Shown: positions 1-8,101 of the stretch, piece by piece
Numbering within the stretch: position 1 is the first letter of the stretch
Layout of the letters: every line of letters begins with the position of its first letter
Assembly (NCBI GenBank): GCA_017615955.1
Contig: JAFZZD010000661.1
Span: 1-26,751, forward strand
DNA from: Victivallales bacterium
GTDB taxonomy: Bacteria; Verrucomicrobiota; Lentisphaeria; Oligosphaerales; Oligosphaeraceae
Reading direction: 5' to 3'
DNA length: 26,751 nucleotides
Notes under the pieces: model-generated
Databases searched by the model: none
What the model was told of the DNA's origin: nothing
The model's input: the letters and a program-made list of their open reading frames with translations, nothing else
Made by a program: the position numbers and the translations under genes

Positions 1-16
1 ATCCGTGGATTAATAA

Positions 17-1369
17 TTATGGTATGATAGATTTGGGGTTGCCGTAGCTGACGGCGGTGGCTATTGAGGCCAGCGCGTCGAAGTCGTCCGGCACTTCGCC
101 TTTGTCTGCCTTTTCCGCAAGCCACGCACAGAACACGCGCCTGAAATACTCATGCCTCACAAAGGACAGCAGGCTGCGTGAATCCGTCGTCATTCCGACG
201 AATGTGGAAAGCACACCATACGCAGAATAGTTTTCAAAGCACTGTTGCATACCGAACAGGTGGTCGCAGAACCACCAGGCGGGGCCTGCCTGCACCTTCG
301 CAACCACGCCATCCTGGCTGTACGAGCCAGTGAGCACGGTCAATGCCGCATTGTCAGCAGGATTCAATGTGTAGAGAATCACGCGGGACAGGCCAGATGG
401 CGCCTTTTCAAAATCGTCCAGCATGCTTGTTATGGAGCGTATGTCGCAGGTATGTCCGATGCCAGCGTATCCGCCTGCGGGACCTGCCAGTGTGCGGAGG
501 CGAGTGCTGGTCTGGCGTCTTGCGCCAATGTGCAGCTGCATGGTCCATCCATGACTGGCGTATTCCGCCGCCAGCAACCGCAGTATGGCGGAGGCGAGGG
601 CGCTGGTCTCGTTTTGGGGCAGAGTCCCTTCAAGCAACTGCGTGAAACGCTGCTGTTCCTTGCCGTCCGAGGCTACGTATGCGAAGCCATCGTCCAGTGC
701 ATGGTCTGCATATCTGCAATTTGCGGCGTGAAGTGCCTCGATGCGCTGCGAGATTGCCTTTGCAAGGCTGTCCCAGTCCTGGATGCTGATGCCAGTTGTG
801 CTTTGCAGTTTGCCGATGAAGTCGGAATTGCAAGCCACTATGTCGTCGCCCCTCAAGGATGGCACGATGCCTTTGCGTATAGAGGTGAATGGCGTCAGGT
901 CTTCGCATAATTGCACGCAGGGCGCCGCATATTCCACGTTGAATGTGTCAAGAAGCCCGCAGGCGGAGCATTTGGGCTGCTTGAGGCATTCATTTGCCTT
1001 TTCCCAGATTGCTGCGGCAGTTTTTTCGTTCAGCTGCTCGTCAATGTTGAAAATACGTTTGAGTTCCAGTTCGCTCCAGTGATAGAGCGGATTGCCTATG
1101 AGGCGCGGCAATGTGCCTGCCCATGCCTGGAACTTCTCGTAGTCGCTGGCCTCGCCAGTGATGTACTTTTCTGGCACGCCGCAGATGCGCATGGCACGAT
1201 GCTTGTAGGGATCGCTTTTCACCCACAGCTCTGCCATGTTGGCAAATGACTTGTTGGAGGCAATGTCCGATATGGACAGGTGATTGTGCCAGTCTATGAC
1301 GGGCAGGTCCTTTATCAGGGCAAACAACTCGCTTGCCAAAGGAGCTTTTATGAGGAGATTTTCGTTCAT
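17..1369 (-). CDS. uxaC: Uronate isomerase (glucuronate isomerase)
   Basis: This 450-aa protein matches the uronate isomerase family over its whole length; family members are usually about 460-470 aa. The enzyme converts D-glucuronate to D-fructuronate (or D-galacturonate to D-tagaturonate) in the cytoplasm. Visible hallmarks are the metal-binding HxH near the N-terminus (His28, His30 in IDWHNHL), a KSDPYKHRAMR segment, GWTMQLHIGARR, the TLNPADNAALTVL stretch, GPAWWFCDHLFGM, and the C-terminal FVGMTTDSRSLLSFVRHEYF block. It is the last gene of the leftward uronate operon in this window. A 209-bp spacer packed with hairpin repeats separates it from the GH39-like gene upstream. No clear Shine-Dalgarno precedes the ATG. 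With UxuA and the SDR oxidoreductase of the same strand it supplies the first step of glucuronate catabolism. Family assignment is secure; the preferred substrate is inferred from the neighbours. Confidence 0.95.
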   Translation of the reverse strand: MNENLLIKAPLASELFALIKDLPVIDWHNHLSISDIASNKSFANMAELWVKSDPYKHRAMRICGVPEKYITGEASDYEKFQAWAGTLPRLIGNPLYHWSELELKRIFNIDEQLNEKTAAAIWEKANECLKQPKCSACGLLDTFNVEYAAPCVQLCEDLTPFTSIRKGIVPSLRGDDIVACNSDFIGKLQSTTGISIQDWDSLAKAISQRIEALHAANCRYADHALDDGFAYVASDGKEQQRFTQLLEGTLPQNETSALASAILRLLAAEYASHGWTMQLHIGARRQTSTRLRTLAGPAGGYAGIGHTCDIRSITSMLDDFEKAPSGLSRVILYTLNPADNAALTVLTGSYSQDGVVAKVQAGPAWWFCDHLFGMQQCFENYSAYGVLSTFVGMTTDSRSLLSFVRHEYFRRVFCAWLAEKADKGEVPDDFDALASIATAVSYGNPKSIIP

Positions 1370-1380
1370 TGTTTAATTTT

Positions 1381-1573
1381 GTGGGCGCCGAGGCGGCGCC
1401 CACTCAAGTTGCCCTAGCGGGAACGCGCCAGAGGTGTTAGTTGGGTTTATGTGGGCGCCGAGGCGGCGCCCATTCAGGTTGCCCAGGCGGAAAATACGCC
1501 AAGAGAATTATTGTAATTCTATATACGTAGTTCCCGCTAAGGCAACCTGAGTGAGCGCCACTTTGGCGCCCAC
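1381..1573. repeat. Cluster of three REP-like hairpin repeats (two direct, one inverted)
   Basis: Three related units of about 43 bp sit in the spacer between uxaC and the GH39-like gene: 1381-1423 and 1451-1493 in direct orientation (70-bp period), and 1531-1573 inverted. Each starts with a near-perfect hairpin, GTGGGCGCCG - AGG - CGGCGCCCAC in copies 1 and 2. Copy 1 has the full stem; copy 2 has T instead of C at its last stem base. A conserved tail follows, of the form TCAnGTTGCCnnnGCGG. The inverted copy keeps the stem with a changed closing pair and one G-T wobble. Further copies lie at 8918-8960 (same family, covarying stem) and, degenerate, near 19211-19251. The layout resembles REP/BIME elements; no transposase is in the window. 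Confidence 0.85.
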
Positions 1574-1578
1574 ATTGA

Positions 1579-3150
1579 TTATTTGTCCAGGATTCTTGCG
1601 TCTGTCAGGAACAGCGGGTAGTCCAGTATGGGCAGGCGCGGGAACAGCAGGTTGTAGCCGTAGTTGCCGTCGCAGAAGTTGACCAGCTTCTTGATGCGAT
1701 AGACACGCGCAGTGATTGGGTCGATGAGGATGGGCTTATCCAGTTTGAAGTTTCCGATGTAGGTCTCAATTTTGATGGGCATGACTGTGCCGTCCGCGTC
1801 CACGTTGCTCACCTGGTAGTATGCGTAGATGGGTATGTCCTTGTAGCGGAAACCGCAGGTGGTGGATGTGATGACTTCCTTCTGGAAGCGTGTGGTGTAG
1901 CTCATCGGAACCTCTGGCAGCACTTCAAAGCAGCAGTGCATCTTCTTGACCTCGGCGTCAAACAGCCAGGCGAAGCTCTGCATTGCGCGGAACGACAGCT
2001 TGGGCTTGTAGTTCTCTGGGTCGCGTGCGTCAATGACGCCCTGCGAATGGACGGTGCCCTTCAGGTATCCGTTTCCGATGTCGCAGCAGAGGAAGTAGCT
2101 TGTCATGTCGATCTCTTCGCGCAGGTCTGTGAGATAACGGCGTGTGAGGTAGCGTGCCTGGCTGCCTTCCGTGCTCTTCCATCCACGGTGGAGTGTGACT
2201 GTTTCGGATGGCCTGCCGTTTTCGCCCTGCCAGATGACGATGTTGCGCCCGCTCTCCTTGATGAGGTCGCGGATGAACTGCAGCCTTTCGTGATAGTACA
2301 GTTCAGGTATGCCCTGGTATGGATGATATGTGAAGATGTCGATGTGCTCGGCGATGCCATTGTCGAAAAGTCCCTGTATGTATTCGTTGCATATTGCGCA
2401 TCCCGAAATGGAGCCGCCGATGATTTTCGCCTCAGGCTGAACTTGATGCAGTGCCTTCTCGGTGATTGCCACCAGCTTGGCGTATTCCGAAGGCGGCTCC
2501 CACATGATTTTGTATATCATGGGCGCGATTTCCTCGCTCTTTTCAAATGGCTTGCGCAAGAAGCCAGCATTAGGCTCGTTCCAGACCTCCCAGTGGAATA
2601 CTCTGGTCTTGAAATGCTCTGCCATTGCCTTGCAGTAGTTTTCCCAGGCATGGATGCATTCCTCGCCGAATACCGTAGGCGAGAACATGTATGTGTTGTG
2701 AGGTGGAACAGGCTTGGCACTTCCCATGTACAACCCATTGCCGAAGGAGAGGCTGAACCATGGCTGGATGCCAGCCTCAAGCAGACCGTCCACAATGTGG
2801 TCCAGCCAGTCGAAGTTGTAAACGCCCTTTTCCTGCTCGGCGCGTGGCCATCCAGACTGGAGGCGCGCCCACTTGACGCCAGATTCCTTCATGATTGGAA
2901 TAACCTTGTCGAAGTCATAGCCGCATCTGTGGTCCAGCAGCTCAAAGCCCACACCCAAGTGGGAGGCCTTCACGTCCTTGCTGGCACGGTGCGGCACGTC
3001 GCAGATGTATTCCAGTTCTTCTGAATAGCCGTCGTACTTGGGGTCAAAGAACATCTCAAAGTACTGCCTGAGTTCCTTTGACCTGGGGTTCATCTCTCCC
3101 TGTGGAATGAAGTCGATCACCGGAAGCTGGCTTGAAAAATCACTGCTCAT
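1579..3150 (-). CDS. GH39-like (clan GH-A) glycoside hydrolase, probable beta-xylosidase
   Basis: This 523-aa protein has the features of a clan GH-A TIM-barrel glycosidase, closest in feel to GH39 beta-xylosidases. The acid/base glutamate is in VFHWEVWNEPN (Glu192) and the probable nucleophile is in IVIWQGENGRP (Glu310). An early barrel strand reads GVKWARLQSGWPRAEQEKGVYNFDWLDHIVDGL, typical of such retaining enzymes. There is no signal peptide, so it should act in the cytoplasm. The ATG at 3150 overlaps the upstream stop by four bases (ATGA) and has AAGGAG about 8 nt upstream, indicating translational coupling to the SGNH/GH67-like gene. Its place between a candidate alpha-glucuronidase and uronate isomerase suggests it cleaves xylosyl residues from debranched xylo-oligomers. 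Exact GH family and substrate are inferred; GH5/GH30-like activities cannot be excluded. Confidence 0.75.
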   Translation of the reverse strand: MSSDFSSQLPVIDFIPQGEMNPRSKELRQYFEMFFDPKYDGYSEELEYICDVPHRASKDVKASHLGVGFELLDHRCGYDFDKVIPIMKESGVKWARLQSGWPRAEQEKGVYNFDWLDHIVDGLLEAGIQPWFSLSFGNGLYMGSAKPVPPHNTYMFSPTVFGEECIHAWENYCKAMAEHFKTRVFHWEVWNEPNAGFLRKPFEKSEEIAPMIYKIMWEPPSEYAKLVAITEKALHQVQPEAKIIGGSISGCAICNEYIQGLFDNGIAEHIDIFTYHPYQGIPELYYHERLQFIRDLIKESGRNIVIWQGENGRPSETVTLHRGWKSTEGSQARYLTRRYLTDLREEIDMTSYFLCCDIGNGYLKGTVHSQGVIDARDPENYKPKLSFRAMQSFAWLFDAEVKKMHCCFEVLPEVPMSYTTRFQKEVITSTTCGFRYKDIPIYAYYQVSNVDADGTVMPIKIETYIGNFKLDKPILIDPITARVYRIKKLVNFCDGNYGYNLLFPRLPILDYPLFLTDARILDK

Positions 3151-5501
3151 TTGTTTTCTCCTTGTGGTTGTCCTAGTATTTCACGATGCTTGCGAATGTA
3201 GTTGTCTTCCCATCCGATGTTGAAGTGCAGCCATTCCGTGCCATTGCGCATTGCGGTGCGCAACGCCTCGAAATAGCGCGGGAACTTGTTCTGGACAAAG
3301 ACTCGCGTGTCTTTGTGGGATGCAATCCACGCCAGGAAGTCGTCGATGTCCTTTTCGGTGAGCTTGCCTGCATGGTAATCGTCAAACAGCTGCTTGAAGC
3401 GGATCATGTACTCGGTCCATATCACCAGTTCCTTGCGGAATTGGTCTTCAGGCGCCTTTGCCGACAGGGCGACTGCCATTTCATTCAGCTTTTTGTATGC
3501 CTCTGGCTTTGTGCGGCTCAGCAGCGCGTAGGGATATGGAATGTGGCAATGCCCTGCATTCAGCACGAGTTGCTTTACCTGCCTGTAGAATGCCTTGGCC
3601 TCCTCAACGTCCTTGCCGAAGAGGATGTGGTACAGCAAAGGCAGTGCCTCTTCCTCGGTTTCGCCCCTGCCTGCACGGGCCAGCAGCACGAAGTTCATTC
3701 CATACACGGTCCAGTGCGGAATGTGGAACTGCGTGATCACGCCCTCGATGCCGTTCTTCGCGTACCAGTCCACCTCATGGAACATCTCATGGAAGTGTAT
3801 CATGGGCAGCGAGATGTAGAAGTTCACTCCCATGTAGTACTCGTAGATATAGACATGACCACCGTTCTTGGCGCGTACCCATGCAAGGATGTCATCCGCA
3901 TAATGGGAGTTGATTGGGCAGGCCCTGTCGTTGATCTCGTGGTTGATGCAGCGCCAGTAGGGCGCCACTCCGACACCCATCCCCTCGTTGAGCTTGAAGC
4001 CCTCGGATGGCGCACTGTAGTTGATGTAGGCACCGAATCCCAATGTCAGGTCAGGTCTCTTTTCGTGGAGGCGCTTGGCGATGTATTTGACCAGATCGTG
4101 GTAGATTTTGTCTGCCTTGTAAACATGCTCTGACACGCTATACAGGTCGCCCTTGCGGTTCACATCATAGAATTTCGAGCATTCCGCGCATTCGCACCAG
4201 CCGAAGCCGTCGTTTGGATTGATGGCGACTGTTTTGATTTCGGGATGCGCGTCGCAGTATGCCAGCATGTTCTTGACGATTTCCTCCCGCAGCTGCTGAT
4301 TTGTGGTGCAGAGCTGTTCGCTCAGTAAGAGGCTGCTCTTGCCATCGCTGGATTCAATGCGCTTGCCGTTGATTTCCGCGAAGAATTCAGGATGGGTGGC
4401 ATTGTACTTTCTGCCTGGAATCCAGTAGTTGAAGTTGTGGTGCCCGCTTTCGATTTCGATGCCGCGGATGCGCGCCATGTCCTTCCACTCCTGCTTGCAG
4501 TTGTCATAGTACTTCATCCAGGTCTCGATATAGTTCATCTTGTTCTTCGCCATCCAGTCCAGCAGCATGGGAGTCTCCTCCTCGCTGAACGGGAATTCCT
4601 GCACCAGGCCACGTCTCCTAAGCTTGGGACGCCTTGCCATGGCAATCACGCCATTCACAGGTGGTTGAACTTTGCGTGCCGCGTCAAAGCGGTCCCTGCC
4701 AGGCTCGAAGAAATAGTAGCCGCCAATACGCTCCGCCAGGTCATATACGCCATAGAGCAGTTCCAGGTCATTTGGCGCGTAGATGGTGATGTTGCCTCCA
4801 GCGACCCTGATCTCAAAGGAGGGCAGCTCCCTTTCGATTTGAAGCTTTGCCTCTAGGCCGTACTTCTTCATTTCATCCAGAGCCAGCTGGTATGTCTCGA
4901 TGCCTGGCACTTTCATCAGCGCATTGTATGCCTCTTGTGCAAATATCTTTTGCCCTTCCTGGTTCAGGTGCACGCCATCGTCGAAAATCAGCTCGTAGCG
5001 TTTGTCGTAGATTGCCTTGTACAGGTCCAGCAGCACATAGCCGTTGTTCGCCGCGAATTTCCTGACGATGTCCCGTTGCGCATCCATGGACTTGTCAATG
5101 GATGCGCCCTTGAATGCATCGGCGTCCTTGTAGCAGTGCTTGTCATCCAGTATGGGCGGGAATGTGCAGACGATTACCTGGCAGCCTTTTGGCAGACCGC
5201 ACTTGAACGCCTCAAGCTGGCGTTCAAGTTCCTCATCGCTGACTTGGCGCTCTGGACGGAATGGGTCGTGGTTGTTGCCGCCAAACTCCAGCAGTATGAC
5301 GTCTGGATTGTGCTTGAGCACGTCCCTTTCATAGCGTGCCATTGCTTCGCGGGCGGAATTGCCGCCTTCGCCTGCGTTAACTGTTCGGTAGCCATTACCT
5401 AGTCTTGCCTGTAGCAGGTTGAGCCAGTTCTCTTCAGGCTTTATGCCGCCAGATATGCCTTGTACGATTGAATCGCCGAATGCAACTATTGTCTTTCCCA
5501 T
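3147..5501 (-). CDS. SGNH-family esterase fused to a GH67-like/DUF4838 domain, candidate alpha-glucuronidase
   Basis: This 784-aa protein is a two-part enzyme. Residues 1 to about 200 form an SGNH/GDSL hydrolase: Ser11 in FGDSIVQG, the glycine block near NAGEGGNS, Asn76 in FGGNNH, and Asp175/His178 in DDGVHLN. Residues about 220-275 resemble the N-terminal domain of GH67 alpha-glucuronidases (NDLELLYGVYDLAERIGGYYFFEPG). Residues about 290-600 fit DUF4838, with the characteristic NDGFGWCECAEC. The rest is helical. There is no signal peptide. I chose the ATG at 5501 over an upstream GTG at 5510 because GGGAGG lies 8 nt before it and it starts 2 nt after the uxuA stop. The probable role, inferred from domains and neighbours, is to remove acyl groups and (methyl)glucuronate from xylo-oligosaccharides. 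The SGNH and DUF4838 assignments are firm; alpha-glucuronidase activity is not proven by sequence. Confidence 0.75.
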   Translation of the reverse strand: MGKTIVAFGDSIVQGISGGIKPEENWLNLLQARLGNGYRTVNAGEGGNSAREAMARYERDVLKHNPDVILLEFGGNNHDPFRPERQVSDEELERQLEAFKCGLPKGCQVIVCTFPPILDDKHCYKDADAFKGASIDKSMDAQRDIVRKFAANNGYVLLDLYKAIYDKRYELIFDDGVHLNQEGQKIFAQEAYNALMKVPGIETYQLALDEMKKYGLEAKLQIERELPSFEIRVAGGNITIYAPNDLELLYGVYDLAERIGGYYFFEPGRDRFDAARKVQPPVNGVIAMARRPKLRRRGLVQEFPFSEEETPMLLDWMAKNKMNYIETWMKYYDNCKQEWKDMARIRGIEIESGHHNFNYWIPGRKYNATHPEFFAEINGKRIESSDGKSSLLLSEQLCTTNQQLREEIVKNMLAYCDAHPEIKTVAINPNDGFGWCECAECSKFYDVNRKGDLYSVSEHVYKADKIYHDLVKYIAKRLHEKRPDLTLGFGAYINYSAPSEGFKLNEGMGVGVAPYWRCINHEINDRACPINSHYADDILAWVRAKNGGHVYIYEYYMGVNFYISLPMIHFHEMFHEVDWYAKNGIEGVITQFHIPHWTVYGMNFVLLARAGRGETEEEALPLLYHILFGKDVEEAKAFYRQVKQLVLNAGHCHIPYPYALLSRTKPEAYKKLNEMAVALSAKAPEDQFRKELVIWTEYMIRFKQLFDDYHAGKLTEKDIDDFLAWIASHKDTRVFVQNKFPRYFEALRTAMRNGTEWLHFNIGWEDNYIRKHREILGQPQGENK

Positions 5502-5503
5502 GA

Positions 5504-6463
5504 TTAGCACCTCCCTCTGCGAAGTGTCTCGAGAATGCCGTTGATGTAGCCTACGGCGAAGATGTTGCCCTGCATGGTGTAGCCCACATTCTCATTGCTC
5601 TCACCAGCCATTGTGGGGGTGTGGTCTGGGCGCAGGAGACAGTCAGGCGCATATTTCTCGCCCCATTCCAGCAGTTTCACCATGTCGGTGGGGCCATTGT
5701 CGTGGAAGGTCTCCCTGAAGCAGTCCCTGTTGCCGGTGATGTCCCTGAAATGCAGGAAGAAAATCCTGGGGCCGAATTCCTCTATGAGGCTGAACACATC
5801 CTCTCCCATGGCGCGGAATGTGGCCTGGCAGAATGTTATGCCGTGGCTGGGACTGTCCACAATGGACATGGCACGGCGGTATGCCGCCGCGCTGGTCAGC
5901 ACACGGGAATAGCCCAGCAAGGGCGAGCGCGGCGGGTCGTCTGGATGCAGACCAAGTTTCACTCCCGCCTCTGCAGCCACTGGCGCAACCGCCTTGATGA
6001 AGTATTCGTAGTTGCTCCAGACCTGCTCCTCTGTGATTTTCAAGGGCACGTCATTGTCGATTTCCTTCACGTCAAAGCCGCTGGTCAATGCGCCGCCACG
6101 CTCCAGCAGGTCGTTCTTTGAGCGGAACCAGCCCACGCCAACCATGAAGTTGTAGCACAGCAGCTTAAGCCCCAGCCTGCCCATGTTGATGAGCAACTTC
6201 TGGTATTTCTCAATGTCCTCGTCCCTGCCAGGCAAGCCCAGCTTGATGCGGGACATGTCGAATTCGTCGCCTTCCAGGGCATACAGCGTGAAGCCAGCCT
6301 CCTGGAAGCGGTCCCTGACGGTTTTCAGCGCCTGGAAGTCCGACGGGTCATTCATCCCGCTGAGTTCAGGCGCGGCCTTTGTCACTGCGTATTTCACGCC
6401 AAGTTGCGAAGCCAGTTTCCATTGCAGGTTTGGCTTCACGGGAAGCATTAAACCAAGTTTCAT
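5504..6463 (-). CDS. uxuA: D-mannonate dehydratase (UxuA type)
   Basis: This is a 319-aa TIM-barrel protein of the mannonate dehydratase family, which dehydrates D-mannonate to 2-keto-3-deoxygluconate using a divalent metal. Metal/catalytic motifs seen in order are HPDDPP (His173), FCQAT (Cys212), LHFRDI (His238), FHDNGPTDM (His254) and LRPDHTPTM (Asp280-His281). It is shorter than typical UxuA (about 350-400 aa), with the shortening mostly between motifs. I place the start at the ATG at 6463, not the in-frame GTG at 6469: GGAG lies 7 nt upstream of the ATG and the gene then begins 2 nt after the SDR stop (TGATCATG junction). It sits between the SDR oxidoreductase that makes mannonate and the candidate alpha-glucuronidase, consistent with a glucuronate route. 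Confidence 0.9.
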   Translation of the reverse strand: MKLGLMLPVKPNLQWKLASQLGVKYAVTKAAPELSGMNDPSDFQALKTVRDRFQEAGFTLYALEGDEFDMSRIKLGLPGRDEDIEKYQKLLINMGRLGLKLLCYNFMVGVGWFRSKNDLLERGGALTSGFDVKEIDNDVPLKITEEQVWSNYEYFIKAVAPVAAEAGVKLGLHPDDPPRSPLLGYSRVLTSAAAYRRAMSIVDSPSHGITFCQATFRAMGEDVFSLIEEFGPRIFFLHFRDITGNRDCFRETFHDNGPTDMVKLLEWGEKYAPDCLLRPDHTPTMAGESNENVGYTMQGNIFAVGYINGILETLRRGRC

Positions 6464-6465
6464 GA

Positions 6466-7308
6466 TCACACTCCAGTTGATGCCAGGAATCCACCATCCA
6501 CGGGCACTGTGATGCCAGTGACGAACGCCGCCTTGTCATCGTCCAGCAGCCATTCCACGCAGCCCAGCAGTTCCTGAGCTTCGCCGAAGCGCTTCATTGG
6601 CGTGTGCTGCATCACGTTCTTGCCGCGCTGTGAGAGACCGCCGTCTGGCGTGCGCAGGTACTTTACGCTACGCTCGTTCACGAAGAAGCCAGGAGCCACC
6701 GCGTTTACGCGGATGTTCGCGGTTGAGTAGTAGTTGGAGAGCCACTGTGTGAAGTTCAAAATGGCGGCCTTGCTCATGGCGTATGCCGCCACTCTGGTCA
6801 ATGGGCGGTATGTGTTCATGGAGGCGAAGTTAAGTATGGAGCCGCCGCCCGCCTTTGCCATCTGCGCACCGAAAATGCGGCTGGGTATGACGGTGCCCAC
6901 TGTGTTGATGTTCAGAACGCTGGCAAATGCCTCGATGTCAATGTCCATGAAGCCCCGTTCGCCTTCTGGCAGTGTGCCGTCCAGCTCCCTTGGGTCGAAT
7001 TCCGTGATGGTGCTCATCGCCTTGATGTTGTTGCCGCCAGCTCCATTGATGAGGAAACGGCATGGACCCCATTCCTTGCAGACCGTGTCCCCGATTTCCT
7101 TCATGCGTGCCTCGTCAGTCACGTCACCTGCCTCGATGCGGCAAACGCCACCGGCTGCCTTGATTGCCTGGGCCGTCTTCTCCAGTTTCTCCACAGTGCG
7201 TCCAATCAGCACCACCTTGCATCCCTTTGCCGCCAGCATTTCCGCTATCACAGAGCACAATGTGCCGCCAGCACCAGTCACTACAGCTACTTTATCCTTC
7301 CATTCCAT
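6466..7308 (-). CDS. SDR-family D-mannonate oxidoreductase (fructuronate reductase)
   Basis: This 280-aa classical short-chain dehydrogenase has a Rossmann fold starting VAVVTGAGGTLCS (residues 7-19). The last glycine of the usual TGxxxGxG is replaced by Cys; the GGxLCS form is, to my knowledge, typical of the mannonate oxidoreductase subgroup (YjmF-like). Other hallmarks are NGAGGN (88-93), catalytic Ser163, and Tyr176-x3-Lys180 in YAMSK. It should reduce D-fructuronate to D-mannonate with NAD(P)H, linking UxaC to UxuA. It is unrelated in fold to E. coli UxuB, so I give no symbol. AGGAG precedes the ATG by about 9 nt. It lies 21 nt downstream of the IclR stop and 2 nt before uxuA, so it is in the same transcript. 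An alternative is a related sugar-acid dehydrogenase (for example gluconate 5-dehydrogenase-like), less likely here. Confidence 0.85.
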   Translation of the reverse strand: MEWKDKVAVVTGAGGTLCSVIAEMLAAKGCKVVLIGRTVEKLEKTAQAIKAAGGVCRIEAGDVTDEARMKEIGDTVCKEWGPCRFLINGAGGNNIKAMSTITEFDPRELDGTLPEGERGFMDIDIEAFASVLNINTVGTVIPSRIFGAQMAKAGGGSILNFASMNTYRPLTRVAAYAMSKAAILNFTQWLSNYYSTANIRVNAVAPGFFVNERSVKYLRTPDGGLSQRGKNVMQHTPMKRFGEAQELLGCVEWLLDDDKAAFVTGITVPVDGGFLASTGV

Positions 7309-7329
7309 GTGTCGTTTCTCCTGTGTAAG

Positions 7330-8100
7330 TTATTGTTTGCCGACGGCGAGGACGCCGTCGTTACTTCCGATTTCCTTTATTGTATTCAACAACTCCTTTA
7401 CCAGGCGTTGTCTGTTTTTGCCTGAAAAGTCCTTTTTTGTGCCGATGATGGTGAGTGCGCAGACAATGGCACCTTCCGCGTCCCGCAATGGCGCGGACAT
7501 TGCCGCCACATTCCAGCGATTGGGATTCGTGTTCAGCACATATCCTTTTTCGCGGACGGAGGCAATGCCCTGGAATATGGTGTCAGGCTGGCGTCTTTCC
7601 AGCAAGTCCAGTCTGCACGCCTCAACCAGATGGAGTATGGCTTCCTGGCTTTCATCCACCAGAAGCGCCGCGCCCACGGAGCCTTCTATTACGGGAAAGC
7701 TGCTGTTCACCGCGCTGACCAGGCTGTATGGCCCCAAGGGTTCCGCTCTCTCTATAGTCACCTGTTCATTGCCGCGGCGAATGGACAGCTTGCACGCCAT
7801 GTCAATCCTGTCCGAAAGGGAATGCACCGCCTGCCTGGCAGCGGAAATGCGCTGCACGGAGCTTTGGAAGCGTGTGAAAATAGGCAGCATTCCATTGCCC
7901 AGCGCAAACACGCCGTTTTTCTTTCTGACCACCCAGTTGCGGGCCAGCAGCGTCCTCAACATTCTGTAGGCAGTGCTGGTGGACAGACTCAGCTTCTCGC
8001 AAAGTTCGGTTTGCCTTATCCCGTCCTTCGCGGTGGCGAGTAGCTCCAGCATTTCCAGCGCCTTCTCCAGCGCGGGGATTGTATGGCTTTGCGCCTCCAT
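7330..8100 (-). CDS. IclR-family transcriptional regulator
   Basis: This 256-aa regulator has an N-terminal winged helix-turn-helix (residues about 8-70: ALEKALEMLELLATAKDGIRQTELCEKLSLSTSTAYRMLRTL) and a C-terminal IclR effector-binding domain (about 85-250). An open frame extends upstream of ATG 8100, but that part overlaps rraA and has no IclR similarity, so ATG 8100 is the start, 1 nt after the rraA stop. IclR proteins act as dimers and usually repress nearby catabolic genes until a small acid effector binds. KdgR-like members sense KDG and related uronate intermediates. Its place in the middle of the uronate operon predicts autoregulation and control by KDG or a similar intermediate; this is inference. 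Candidate operators are short dyads upstream of the first gene (10386-10435). Confidence 0.9.
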   Translation of the reverse strand: MEAQSHTIPALEKALEMLELLATAKDGIRQTELCEKLSLSTSTAYRMLRTLLARNWVVRKKNGVFALGNGMLPIFTRFQSSVQRISAARQAVHSLSDRIDMACKLSIRRGNEQVTIERAEPLGPYSLVSAVNSSFPVIEGSVGAALLVDESQEAILHLVEACRLDLLERRQPDTIFQGIASVREKGYVLNTNPNRWNVAAMSAPLRDAEGAIVCALTIIGTKKDFSGKNRQRLVKELLNTIKEIGSNDGVLAVGKQ

Positions 8101-8101
8101 C

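Noticed and set aside
1381..1573. CRISPR-like array
   Set aside because: There are only three units, one of them inverted, each with a strong hairpin and a conserved tail; this is a REP/BIME-type pattern and no cas genes are near.
1936..3024. Plus-strand open frame of 362 codons opposite the GH39-like gene
   Set aside because: The opposite strand encodes an evident glycosidase with both catalytic glutamates; this frame is its shadow.
6734..7969. Plus-strand open frame of 411 codons across the SDR and IclR genes
   Set aside because: It spans two well-supported genes on the other strand and has Ser/Pro/Met-rich shadow composition.
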